Below are positions 35,651 through 46,573 of a stretch of DNA of 64,000 nt, in pieces (the stretch's first letter is position 1; each line of letters starts with the position of its first letter). The position numbers were made by a program, and so were the translations under genes. The DNA is taken from positions 15,677,445 to 15,741,444 of the forward strand of contig CM033107.1 of NCBI GenBank assembly GCA_019321725.1, given 5' to 3'. The notes beneath the pieces are model-generated. The model was not told the DNA's origin. It was given only the letters and a program-made list of their open reading frames with translations, and ran no database searches. The DNA is from Paulownia fortunei (taxonomy: Eukaryota; Streptophyta; Magnoliopsida; Lamiales; Paulowniaceae).

Positions 35651-36461
35651 AAAAGAAAAAGATCGATTCACAATTTGTAAAATTTTTGGAAATCTTCAAA
35701 AAAAATCATATTAATATTCCTTTTGCAGATGCTTTTGAGCAAATGCCCAACTACGCCAAGTTCATGAAAGATGTGATGTCAAGAAAAAGGCGATTGGTTG
35801 AGTTTGAAACTGTGAATCTTACAGAGGAGTGTAGTGCAATTTTACATAAAAAGCTTCCTAAAAAATTGAAGGATCCAGGGAGTTTTACTATTTCTTGTAC
35901 CATAGAAGGATCTTTCTTTGATAAAGCATTATGTGATCTTGGAGCAAGCATTAATTTGATGCCATTTTCTATTTTTAGAAAATTAGAAATTGGAAAAGTC
36001 AAGCCATCCATAATCACCTTGCAATTGGCGGATAAGTCTCTCATCTATCTAAGAGGAGTTGTTGAAGATGTATTGGTAAAAGTGGATAAATTCATATTTC
36101 CTACAGATTTTGTGGTGTTAGATATGGAGGAAGATCAAGAAATTCCTTTAATTCTTGGTCGACCATTCCTTGCTATGGGGCATACTTTGATTGATGTATA
36201 ATGCTGTGAATTAACTCTAAGAGTTAATGAGGAAAAAGTGATGTTTAACATTTATCGTGCATTGAAGTTTCAAGATGAACCACATACTTGTAATAGGATT
36301 GAAATGTTAGAAACTTGCTTGCATGATTATTTCCTCAAACAAATTCATATCGAACCTTTAGAGCGATGCATTGTTCATTCCATAATGCAAGGTAATGACC
36401 ATGAAATTGATAAGAAAACTCAACTTATATCTGGTCCAATCTTATATAATCGTATTATATA
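35651..36461 (+). pseudogene. Athila-like aspartic protease region
   Basis: After a TAA at 35650-35652 the frame continues with QFVKFLEIFKKNHINIPFAD, MPNYAKFMKDVMSRKRR, then the retropepsin core CTIEGSFFDKALCDLGASIN with the active-site aspartate in DLGAS (about 35936-35950), and the closing ILGRPFLAMGHTLIDV near 36150-36198. DLGAS is usual for Athila-type proteases. A stop at 36199 is followed by a linker piece (36238-36460; MFNIYRALKFQDEPHTC). The domain itself looks intact over about 170 codons, one of the best-preserved frames in the window. Confidence 0.88.
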
Positions 36462-36760
36462 AAGTGCCTCCATTTAGATGTCACTACATCAATAGTCTAG
36501 ATAAGACTATTACAATCGTAATATTAATGAACTGCAGTAATACTAATTTAGTTAAAGATCCCAACTATAATTAATTTCATTATGGATTAATTTAATATAA
36601 TTTTCATAATCTTAATTCTCTCGTATATTGTGTGCTTATATACTAAAATTATGTTACATTAATAAATAGGGATTCACAAGCACATCAATATGCACAAAAA
36701 TAAGTATGCATTATTATTTTATTAATTTAACAAATAATGTATAATACATGCTTTTACATT
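36462..36760. other. Unexplained AT-rich insert between protease and RT
   Basis: The protease-RT linker is broken here by roughly 290-300 bases with no coding text, starting near AAAGTGCCTCCATTTAGATG and ending near TGCTTTTACATT. I see no terminal inverted repeats, no clear target duplication and no match elsewhere in the window. It could be a small non-autonomous element or a piece of an LTR. Confidence 0.4.
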
Positions 36761-37361
36761 ACTTGATCTTTCTTGAATCAGGAGAGGTGGAGTTGAAAAA
36801 GGATAAATGCAAGGAAGTAATAGGAGATACCACAATCAAGGAACAAACAATATCACCAGAGTTGAAAGCACTTCCTGAACATTTGCGGTATGAATTTCTA
36901 GGTGCTAATAGCACGTATCCAGTAATTGTTTATGCATCCCTATCTCCTTTAGAGGTTGAGAAATTGCTTCATGTTTTAAGAGAGCATAAATCTGCTATCG
37001 GTTGGTCAATTTCTGATTTAAAAGGTATTAGTCCTTCAATTGTCATGCATAAAATCTTAACAGAAGAATTTTACAAACAATCTATTGAACATCAACGTAG
37101 ACTAAATCTTGCAATGAAAGAGGTTGTAAGAAATGAAATCTTGAAATGGTTGAATGCCAAAATTATTTATGTAATTTCTGATAGTTCTTGGGTGAGTCTG
37201 GGTCAAGTAGTTCCAAAAAAGGGTGGCATGACTATAATTCAAAATGATAACAATGAATTAATACCAACAAGGACGGTCACAGGTTGGCGAGTATGTATTG
37301 ATTATAGAAAACTCAACAAAGCTACTTGTAAAGACCATTTCCCCCTCCCATTTATTGATCA
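36748..37361 (+). pseudogene. Athila-like reverse transcriptase, N-terminal half
   Basis: The frame reads ELKALPEHLRYEFLGANSTY, LREHKSAIGWSISDLKGISP, SSWVSLGQVVPKKGG, TGWRVCIDYRKLNKAT and KDHFPLPFID, where it is cut by the solo LTR-A at 37362. The order and wording fit Athila RT. The last bases before the cut are the duplication GATCA (37357-37361), and the next codons are found at 39652. Confidence 0.9.
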
Positions 37362-39651
37362 TGTAGTGCCCAATTCTCTCCTACATAGTCAATAATAAGC
37401 ATTTTGCATGAATATGCATCTAATCAATGTGTATTATTGAATTATGGCATACAAATAACATGATTGCACGAACTTGAATAATTATTATTATATGCTCTAG
37501 TTATGCTTTAAAATGCATTAGTACAAGAAATATGAGATCAAACTTTTTTTCTTGATTTAACATATTCCTTAAGTGCATTTTTGCAGTGAAAATCTCGGTA
37601 TCTTGATTAAGGAAGATTGATGTGTTGAATGGCCATGAATGAATTATTCGTATTGCTCCATACTTGTTACATTCTAAAGTGATTATTTGCCTAAATATTT
37701 TCTTTAAATATGTTACATTTGGCTAAGAACTAAAAGTATGCAAAATGGTGCAATTTGATTGGTTGGTTGACTAGGTTGCATGAAATCACTCTAAACTGCA
37801 TTGCACTTGATTGTAACACCAAAGCATCAATTTTTGTCATCTCCTTAGCCCATGAACGTGGTTTTTGGCATGAGAAGACACCAAGCATGATGCAACCAAT
37901 TATCACCCTCCACTTACCTCTCTTTGAAAGGTCAAAGAAATCATTTTCATCCATATTTGTTATGGAAGCACCTCAAAAACGACCAGCCCTTATTCTCCTA
38001 AGTTTCTCCCAAATTTCTACACTCTCATACTCACAAAAATTGAATTCAATCCATAGGAATTCATAGAACACAAACTAGAACAAGTTCCACCATTTTTAAG
38101 CTTGAAAATCGTTGATTTTGAAGCTTAATTCCAACTTAATCAAGGTATATTCTTTTTCAATATTTCTTATGATGGATTTTTAGTATCTTGGATGGTTACA
38201 TGTTTTAGTATATTTTTGTATGATTGAAAACTTAAGTAAGCTACACTTGAAGCCAAAACCAAGATAGTTAAGCTAGTTTTTTAGAAAAATTGATAGTCTT
38301 GTGAAATATGCTTAATTTACTTATTTCTATTAATCTTGTAGTGCTTATATTGTATTTGGAAGTTCCTTTGAATGATTGAAAACAATAGAAATTAGTTTGC
38401 TTAATTGAAGGGTACAATCAATTTAAGTTAGAACCGAATTTACGTCATGTTAATTTGGATTGTGTGCATGTTTTAGGGGCTGCCCTAATAATTATGTTTA
38501 AATTATTAGTTATTTAATGGCTGCCCTAGTGTTTAATGTCTTGAATTAGTAGTAAAATATGGAGTATGCATTATTTTTAAGGTTATGTAATTGATATGAA
38601 ATTATTTACAAAAGATTGAAAAGTGTATATGAACTTTAACTAGAATAGACTAAATGGTTTATAAAAAGGATATTAAATGGTACATGATTTGATTATGTTA
38701 GGCCTTTAACACATCCTATCTTCCAAAGAGATTGGTCTTTTCACTTGCCACAAAGTGGACTTGAGGTAAGTTGAAGCTTTCATTTGTTGTATCACAAGAA
38801 TTATATAATGTTTGTTCATATTTTAATGTGATTGTTATTGTTTGTCAAATGATGTAATGTTTGATGCGTTTATGGTTTATGAATCATGACACTATTAAGA
38901 ATATAATGAGGTTTTTGAAAAGGAAGTATGGTACTTGATTGATGGTCGGGTAGACAAGGGATGCGGGAGGGACCGGCGGATCCAACAAATGGTGGCATAT
39001 ACTTGAGGTTGAAAAACCGGTATAGGAAAGCCACAATGAATGAGATAGAATACGGCTAATACTTGAGGTTGAAAGACTAAGTATGGAAATCCCGTATTAG
39101 TTCTCTTATTGGCCAATCGTTATGAACAGATTCCGAAAACCATGGTCTATCGCTATTAGTTAGGTACCACACTTCAAGATCCCTAAAGAATGATTTATGA
39201 ATGAAAGTTATTAAATAGAATAATGCATTTAATGATTTACGAGATGTGCATATATATTATTTGTTATTGCATCAGTTTCATCTTACTAAGCCTTTAGGTC
39301 ATTAGATTTATGTGATGTAGGTGGAAATGTACAGATTTATAGATTGACTGAGTCTCTAGAGTGGCCGGACAGAGATTTGTTCATATGCCATGCTTCGAAC
39401 TATTTTGTAGTTTATTTTGAAAACTCTGTTTTGTTTTTAAATAAGCCGCTCTGTTATGGTTTTGTAAATAGATGTACTCAGTTTTGATATATATATATGG
39501 TGTGTTTAACACGATTCAAGTTCTTTCTCTTATAGCTAAAAATGAGAACTTTTATTAAAATCATAACTCTAATATTGATGAAAAATTAACATTTCTTGAC
39601 TTAATTGTATCAGCTTATTTAGGCTCTGCAGTTAGGTTAAGGGGTGTTACA
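37362..39651 (+). mobile_element. Solo LTR-A inserted in Athila-like RT
   Basis: The LTR is 2,290 bp, TGTAGTGCCCAATTCTC at 37362 to GGGGTGTTACA at 39651, flanked by GATCA (37357-37361 and 39652-39656). The split RT reading resumes directly after it. It is the complete reference copy for the fragments at 1-1037 and 13480-13966 and for the inverted copies at 49731 and 55324. No primer site or pol lies inside. Confidence 0.95.
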
Positions 39652-40250
39652 GATCAAATGTTAGACCGACTTGCAGGGTATTAATATTATTATTTTCTCG
39701 ATGGTTATTTGGGGTATAATCAAATTTTCATAGCACCCGAAGACCAAGAAAAAACAACATTCACATGCCCTTATGGTACTTTTGCTTTTCGAAGATTGCC
39801 ATTTGGATTATGTAATGCCCCAACCACATTTCAAAGGTGCATGATGGCAATTTTTCATGATATGGTGGAGAACATAATGGAAATTTTTAAGGATAATTTT
39901 CAGTATTTGGCTCCTCATTTGATTTATATCTACATAATCTTTCTCTTGTTTTGCAGAGATGTGAGGAGACTAACCTTGTTTTAAATTGGGAAAAATGCCA
40001 TTTTATGGTAAAAGAAGGTATTGTTTTAGGTCACCGAGTGTCCTCCGAAGGACTTGAGGTAGATCGAGCCAAAATTATTGCTATTGAAAAACTTCCACCA
40101 CCAATCAATGTGAAAGCTATTCGTAGTTTTTTGGGACATGCCGGGTTTTATAGAAGATTCATTAAAGATTTTTCAAAAATTGTAAAACCTTTGTGCAACC
40201 TTTTTGGAAAAAAGAGAAGCCATTTGACTTTAATGTTGATTGCTTATAGG
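39652..40250 (+). pseudogene. Athila-like reverse transcriptase, C-terminal half
   Basis: The frame continues with DQMLDRLAG, GYNQIFIAPEDQEKTTFTCP, RRLPFGLCNAPTTFQRCMMA, then after a frameshift near 39960 CEETNLVLNWEKCHFMVKEG, LGHRVSSEGLEVDRAKI and RSFLGHAGFYRRFIKDFSKI. The catalytic position reads FKDNF (about 39887-39901) where the family has a double aspartate, so the second acid is replaced by asparagine. The enzyme would be inactive even without the insertion. Confidence 0.9.
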
Positions 40251-40640
40251 CCTTTGATCACATCAAGAAGGCTCTCATTTCAGCTCCTATTATGGTGGTA
40301 CTAGATTGGACCCAACCATTTGAACTTATGTTTGATGCTAGTGATTATGCGGTTGGAGTAGTGTTAGGACAAATAAAAGAAAAAAAATTTAGGGCCATTT
40401 ACTATGCAAGCCGAACACTTGATGATACTCAACAAAATTACACCACCGCTGAAAAAGAATTGTTAGTCATTGTGTTTTCATTTGATAAATTCCATGCTTA
40501 TCTTGTAGGTACCAAGGTGAGAGTGTATACCGATCATGCTGCTATTAGGTACCTCTTTGCCAAAAAGGATGCAAAACCAAGGCTAATCCAGTGGATACTC
40601 CTTTTTCAAGAATTTGATCTTGAAATCAACGATAAGTAGG
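40251..40640 (+). pseudogene. Athila-like RNase H
   Basis: The text includes [53 protein letters not shown] and [20 protein letters not shown]. The acidic positions expected for RNase H (D in FDAS, E in AEKE, D in YTDH) are visible. A TAG at 40637-40639 ends the open stretch after FDLEINDK. Confidence 0.9.
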
Positions 40641-42040
40641 GAAGTGAGAATGTGATGGCGGATCACTTATCGAGGTTGGAGCATAAAAATGAAAACTTTG
40701 AAGGACCAATTAAAGAATTTTTCCCATATGAGTTTTTTTGGCAATCAAAGATAATTTACCTTGGTATGCAAATTTTGTGAATTATCTTGCAAGTGGATTA
40801 TTACCCCGGACCTCACATATCATCAAAAGAAAAAATTCTTACATGATGTGAAATCATATCTATGGGATGATCCCTTGCTCTTCAAAAGGTGTTTAGATTC
40901 TGTAATTCAGAGATGCATTCCAATGGAGGAAACAAATGAAATTCTTAACCACTTTTATTCATCCCTATGTGGTGGTCATTTAGGACCTACAAGGACAGCT
41001 TCTAAGGTATTACAATCTAGTTTTTATTGGTCAACTTTGTTTAAGCATTGTTATGCTTTTGTGTAGATATGTGACTGGTGTCAAAGGACTGGAACAATTA
41101 CTAGACGCCATGAGCTTCCTTTGACTAACATGATGGAAGTTGAGCTCCTTGATGTTTGGGGGATTTACTTCATGGGACCATTTCCTCCATCAAATGGCCG
41201 ATCATACATTTTGCTAGTTGTTGATTATGTCTCCAAGTGGATAGAAGCAATTATCACACCTACTAATGATGCCAAGGTAGTGCTTAAATTCTTGCATAAA
41301 CATATTTTCACTTGTTTTGGCACACCTATAGCAATTGTAAGTGATGAAGGTTTTATTTTTGCAATAAAATGATTAATAACCTTTTAGCTAAGTATGGTGT
41401 AAGACACAAGGTAGCTCTTGGATATCATCCTCAATCAAATGGACAAGCCAAAATCTTAAATCGGGAAGTGAAGCAAATCCTTCAAAAAACGGTAAGCATT
41501 AATCGAAAGGATTGGGCACATAAGCTTGATGATGCATTGTAGGCATACCGCACAGCATATAAAACTCCTATAGGTATGTCTCATTATCGATTAGTTTATG
41601 GAAAAACTTGTCACCTCCCCGTTGAGCTAGAACATAGAGCATATTGGGCTGTGCAATAATTAAATTTTGATACAAAGGCAATAGGGAGAAAATATTGTTG
41701 CAACTCAATGAAATGGAGGAATTTAGGCTTGATGCCTATGAAAATGCTAAAATCTATAAATAAAAAACAAAACAATGGCATGACAAAATGATCTTGAGAA
41801 GGGAATTTCAACTCTGACAACTTGTGTTGCTTTTCAATTCTGGATTAAAACTTTTTTCGGGAAAATTGAAATCTAGATGGTCCGATCCCTTTATTGTCAA
41901 CAAGACATTCCATTTGGGGCGTTGAGCTCAAAGGTAAGGATGGCATATTATTTTTTGTCAATGGACAAAGGTTGAAACATTATAATGGCAATGAAATTTG
42001 GAAGATGTCTAATCTTCCACTTGGAGAAGCAATCTAAGGC
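40641..42040 (+). pseudogene. Athila-like integrase, catalytically broken
   Basis: The zinc region shows HLGPTRTASKVLQSSFYW and CDWCQR (about 40975-41090). The core follows: [90 protein letters not shown]. The first catalytic acid in GIDF is Y here (GIYF), and the glutamate after GQA is lysine. Two of the three DDE residues are therefore lost. A frameshift lies near 41372, and several stops follow. The frame peters out at MSNLPLGEAI* near 42037. Confidence 0.88.
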
Positions 42041-43400
42041 ATTCAGTTTCAGTCTAGCTAAACACTTTAAATAAAACGCTTCTTGAGAGGCAACCCAAGA
42101 TATTTTTTCTTGTTTTGTGAGTGTTGTTTCATATCATGATGATTGCTCCATGATATTTTACTCATTTTTGTAGGTTAAAGGCTAAACACCACCCATTTTC
42201 AAGAAAGTCCCCTTATTTTACAATTCTTCCAATAATTGAGGACAATGCTTATATTAAGTTTGGGGGGGAGTTCAAAAGTTTAGGATTATTGCTTGTTGTT
42301 TGAAAAGTTTACTGATAAACTATGTGCATACTTGAAAAAAAAAGTAAATATTAGAATTTGTACGTTTGTTTACGTGTCTAAACATCAAAATTTGGTTTTA
42401 GTTACTTTATGAGGTCTTGTGAATCTTGATGCACTAAGTAGTTTGTTGAGTTACATTTAATTGTTTAGAGACAGTTTATAAGATCTAATTATTTTCTAAA
42501 TGATCCTACCAACCTCTAGAACTTATTTGATCACTAGTCGAGGTGAAATCCTAGGTGGCATAATATTAGGGAAATGATTTAGGCCATTTTTTGACCGTTT
42601 GATCCTTTGAAACCAACCTATACTTGAATTATTCCCTAGTGTCCCCTCTTGAACCTATTGAAATAATTATTTGGATAACTTATACACATTATCGAGTTTT
42701 ATAAAAAAAATAAAAAAAAAACAATATTCTACCTTTTTCTTCTCATTTACACAATCTCTTGAATGAACTGTTGTATTAAAAAAAAGGAGAGAAAAAAAAA
42801 AAAAAATAAAGAGAAGGAAAGATTGAAAAAAAAAAGAAAAATAAAGAGATTATGAATTGAGGTGTATGATTTGAACTCCCTAAAATAAATAAACCCCCGT
42901 TGCATACAACAAAAGAAATAAGTTTGGAGATAATCTAAGATCAAAAAGAAGAAAAATGGATGTTCAATAAAGAAAAATGAAGGGATTGATGAAGAAGTTG
43001 GTGCTTATTCATAAAGGTTCTAGCATGATTGTGTAAAATGGGCAATTTTTAGCTACATTTTTTTATATTTTCCCACCATTACCCAAACCTCACAATACAA
43101 GCTTTGGAAGTCCTTTTGATCTTTGATGCTATGATCTACCTACATTAGTTGAGACTAGTGTGAAAAATAAGCCTATGGAGTTTGGTATGCACTTTAAAAG
43201 TGGATCAAATATGAGTAGTTGGCCTTATAAACCTATTCGGATGATAAATAAAAGTTGATAAACTACTACTTTCACACACACACAAGACCATGAAGTTAAG
43301 TGAAACCAATATGCATGTTAACATGTACACTTGGTATATTTTTTGATGAAAATGAAGCTACACACTCGCGTATATAAGAGGGAGAACTCACACGTGGACT
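42041..43400 (+). other. Non-coding 3' region of the Athila-like element
   Basis: After pol comes GAGGCAACCCAAG (about 42088) and AAGTTTGGGGGGGAG (about 42257-42271), the latter a likely polypurine tract in the style of Athila elements. Then follow A-rich and AG-rich stretches (42705-42725 and 42775-42850). I see no envelope-like reading frame and no recognisable 3' LTR. The right boundary is not defined. Confidence 0.5.
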
Positions 43401-44235
43401 TGGAAGGACTCAATGTTAGTAATTACATAATCCACTAAGCTTACCAAGTGGATCAATCACAAGATTTAGGGCCAAACATTTCAAAGAAGCATTATATAGG
43501 TTGATTCAACAAGTTGGTGAAATGCCAAACACATGGCCCAACATGAGTCCAAATCCATTTCAAATAATTCCAAATCAGATTGAAGGGAAATTAATCACCA
43601 TGATTTCAATTGTTGAGGAGCATAATTGAAGACACATATGTTTTCAGCTTTGGAAAGGTCAATCACCAAGATTTCAGGAACCTAATTCAAGACATGCACA
43701 TTTCCACGTTTTTGGAAGGCCAAGGTTACTGTCTTGAAGATTTCTTGATTAAGATGATATTATAGGCAAGATTTTGAAGTTTCCTAAATTTGGGAATGAA
43801 TTATGGTCAAGATTTACTTGATTAGTCTATTGATTAGTTTGTTTCCATAGGATAATTAGTTTCCTAGCCTTAGTTCTTTGTTTCCATAAGTTACAATTGT
43901 TTAAAACCTATTTAAAGGGGACCAAGTTATATACTCTGGGGCAATTCGAAAATTATAAAATATTGGAGAATTTATCTTGTTCTTCTTTTATTATTGAAAG
44001 AACTTTTGAACTTATCAAGTTATTCTTGTGGCGTTCAAAACAATCGAACTTATCATCAAGAACCTTGAGTGTTCTTGAGTTTTCTTGGTATGGCGTTCTG
44101 TATACAAATGTAGCCTTGGTTTCTTGGTTTGCTAGTCACGGTCAAGGTTCACCAAACTTGCATCTTAAAGATCTTGGGGTTCGATTCCATATTTTGGTGT
44201 TGGGTTTCGTCGTATTATTAGCGAGGTTCATATCA
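43401..44235 (+). mobile_element. LTR of a further Ty3/gypsy element (left end unresolved)
   Basis: The LTR end AGGTTCATATCA at 44235 is followed one base later by a primer site. A segment inside it (43672-43764) recurs at 45440-45532, as expected for two LTRs. CTATTTAAAGG near 43907-43917 may be the TATA region. The left terminus was not found; it may lie anywhere from about 43400 to 43650. Confidence 0.6.
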
Positions 44236-44236
44236 G

Positions 44237-44258
44237 TTGGTATTCAGAACCTAGGTTC
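44237..44258 (+). other. Primer binding site, initiator tRNA-Met type
   Basis: The start TTGGTATTCAGAACCTAGG resembles the initiator tRNA-Met complement, with one extra T and one changed base. Confidence 0.65.
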
Positions 44259-44726
44259 TAAAGGCAAGTTTGAATTATCCCTTTAATTCGCTTATTGTTC
44301 CTAAATTCCTGCTTCATTTTTTGGTTTCTGATTAAAAAACAAAACAAAACAAAACAAAACCAGAAAATTTCTTGCAAATTTTTCAAAATTGAAAATTCTT
44401 GTGGTGTTAACATAGCTCTCCTTATTCGTGGGCCCTTACTATCGCATTGATTGCTTGCATCGATTTCTCGAGAATTACTTCTTGAATCTTGTGATTTGTC
44501 TTGGTTGATTCTCATCTTGAAGTGCCACTTGAATCTTGATTGTTCTTGAGTTTGATTAAGAGTGAAAAGAAGACACAATGAGTGGAAAGAGGCAAGAGTG
44601 GTGAGAATATAAGAGGGTAAAAGTCGATTGAGTGCCAAACACGAGAGTGAGTGACACTTTCTTGAGTGAAACACATGAGGGAGCGCTTGTGAGATCCTAT
44701 AACATTATTTTGCAGATTCTAAACAT
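44259..44726 (+). other. Leader of the further gypsy element
   Basis: This is non-coding text between primer site and gag. It contains an AAAAC repeat (five units, about 44337-44361). No supported gene is seen on either strand. Confidence 0.5.
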
Positions 44727-45439
44727 GTCACACAATCAAGTAGAAAACTCAACTGAAGAGACACAACAAGCAACCATCCCGAACCTACAACTACAAGCAT
44801 TGTTGGGTGAGATGAGGCAGATGATGAGGACTGAATTGGAGCAAATTCATGAGAGGATGGACAGTTGGAAGAGGAGACAACTAGGGGGCAATATCAAAAC
44901 ACTCCATTTTGACAACCACCTAGGCGAATTCAACTAGGGGCACAATGGGGTGATGTTGAAGATGAAGAAGAGTGGGAAGAGCTGAACGAACCACAAATGA
45001 ACCGGGGATGGTTTGGGCGTGGAGACAAAGACATTGGTAGGAGAAGACCTAAGCGAGATGATGATTTGGGAAGCATCAAGGTGAAGATTCCACCCTTCCA
45101 AGGCAGAAATAACCCTAAGGCCTATCTAGAGTGGGAGAAGAAGATGGAGATGGTCTTCGAATGCCACAACTACTCCGAGAATAAAATGGTAAAACTTGCT
45201 GCAATTGAATTCATTGACTATGCTATTGTTTGGTGGGATCAATTGTTGAAGAAAAGGAGGAGAAATCATGAACGGCTTGTTGAGACTTGGGATGAGATGA
45301 AGGTCATCATGAGAAGACGTTTCATTCCAAGCTACTATCATCGGGAGTTGTACAACAAGTTGTAATGTCTAACTCAAGGATCCTAGAGTGTCGATGAGTA
45401 CTACAAAGAAATGGAGGTTGCTATGATCCGAACAAATTC
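44727..45439 (+). pseudogene. Ty3/gypsy gag N-terminal part
   Basis: The ATG near 44727 begins MSHNQVENSTEE; an acidic, coiled N-terminus follows (LLGEMRQMMRTELEQIHERM). After a frameshift near 44920 the gag domain reads IKVKIPPFQGRNNPKAYLEW, EKKMEMVFECHNYSENKMVK, IVWWDQLLKKRRRNHERLVE, WDEMKVIMRRRFIPSYYHRE. Two stops interrupt the end (TAA at 45363-45365 and TAG near 45385), then DEYYKEMEVAMIRTN. At about 45439 the text turns into LTR sequence, so the rest of gag and all of pol are deleted. I do not assign a lineage. Confidence 0.85.
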
Positions 45440-45532
45440 TTCAGGAGACTAATTCAAGACATGCACATTTTCCATATTTTTGAAGGCCAAGATTATTGTC
45501 TTGAAGATTTCTTGATTAAGATGATATTATAT
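45440..45532 (+). mobile_element. Second LTR fragment of the further gypsy element
   Basis: It repeats 43672-43764 with few changes (both contain AATTCAAGACATGCACAT and end GATGATATTATA). It joins gag on its left and a Copia-L LTR on its right, so both joins are deletion scars. Confidence 0.7.
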
Positions 45533-46420
45533 AGATTTATCATGAGTTACTAGAACTTGAAATATAACTATAGCTATTGAGTTATTTGGGATTTTGACTT
45601 ATAATACATACCCTAGACTCAATCAGTAGATTAAATGATGGAAAGACTTACCTGTATGGTACTCATAATTGAAATAGGTTCGCTCGCTATTTCACCTAAG
45701 ACTAGGAACCATGATATACACTTTCTAAGTGTTTCTTGTGGTTTGTGAGGTTCTTGGAATTGAGAAATTAATTCCAAACGAATTAGTTAATTGCAAATGT
45801 TGCAAACGTTGTGAGCCCCACTGCTAACTTAGTTGTGAACTTAAAGAGTCACATACAATTAGAATGGAGCATTTCTAATCTAGGAATTAATCCAAGTAGT
45901 TGGATTCAATTAACTAATGGAGATTAATTAATTAGGGGCTTAAATTAATTCAATCAATTGAATTAGTTTCAATTAAGTAATGAGATTATTGACCTAATAA
46001 GATTAGAAAGCCCAATCTAAGTGAAATAATTAATTGATTGGATTAAATAATTGAATTTGGATAAATTTAATTAATTGGATTAATTATTGTATTTTGTAAA
46101 AATCCAAGCCCAAAATCAAAGTAGCTCTCATTATTAAAGGCCCACTTGAATTATTGGAAGAGGAAATATAAATAAGATAAAATAATTTTCTTATTTGTTA
46201 ATTATCTTATGAAGATGTGGAAAGATATAAGATATATATCTTGATTGCATCAGAAGAGTCCAAGACAAGAAAGAAGAGAAAGGAGAGGGCCGATTTTGTG
46301 GCTTATGGAAGTCCACAAAATTGGTCTATACATGCTTGAAAGGGAATTGATTGAGTTGGTTCTTTTAGGAGAGTTTAACTCTACCAAACATAATCTAAAG
46401 AATTTTTAATATTTTTTTTA
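45533..46420 (+). mobile_element. Copia-L LTR fragment
   Basis: Plus-oriented internal LTR text matches about 28010-28690 (CATACCCTAGACTCAATCAG, CACCTAAGACTAGG, a TTAATTAA-rich tract at 45880-46090). The part after 46200, with GGGCCGATTTTGTGG, looks like the downstream LTR portion but is more diverged. Both LTR termini are missing. Confidence 0.7.
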
Positions 46421-46434
46421 GGTTTTGATTCGGA

Positions 46435-46573
46435 AAGGGAGTAAAATTCTTTGGACATCTTAGAGAGAAGCTTGCTACCCTATTTCATAGGGAGGACTTG
46501 GGGTTCGTAGCTTAGAAGATATTAATCAAGCTTTCTCTGTTAAATTGTGGTGGCACTTTCAATCTACATATTC
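46435..46573 (+). pseudogene. LINE (non-LTR retrotransposon) RT fragment
   Basis: In one plus-strand frame the text reads SKILWTS*REACYPIS*, then GGLGVRSLEDINQAFSVKLW and WHFQS. This is the signature found C-terminal to the reverse transcriptase of plant L1-type LINEs (GGLG-R-L-D-N-A-K-W). Only about 45 codons remain, with two stops. It is wedged between a copia LTR fragment and a minus-strand copia remnant; no LINE poly(A) end is visible. Confidence 0.75.

Noticed and set aside
37755..38066. An open frame of 103 codons within LTR-A, also open in the copies at 51314-51625 and 56907-57218, suggested an LTR-encoded protein.
   Set aside because: It opens with TTG rather than ATG. The two independent copies differ at about 11 of 103 residues, so roughly two thirds of the nucleotide differences change an amino acid, showing no protein constraint. 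It matches no known domain I recognise.
42041..43400. A possible envelope-like gene after the Athila pol, as some Athila elements carry one.
   Set aside because: No open frame with a signal peptide or membrane segment is seen. The stretch is A-rich and broken by stops.
44258..44674. A 138-codon minus-strand open frame.
   Set aside because: It lies in the gypsy leader, has no recognisable domain, and spans an AAAAC repeat; it is probably chance.
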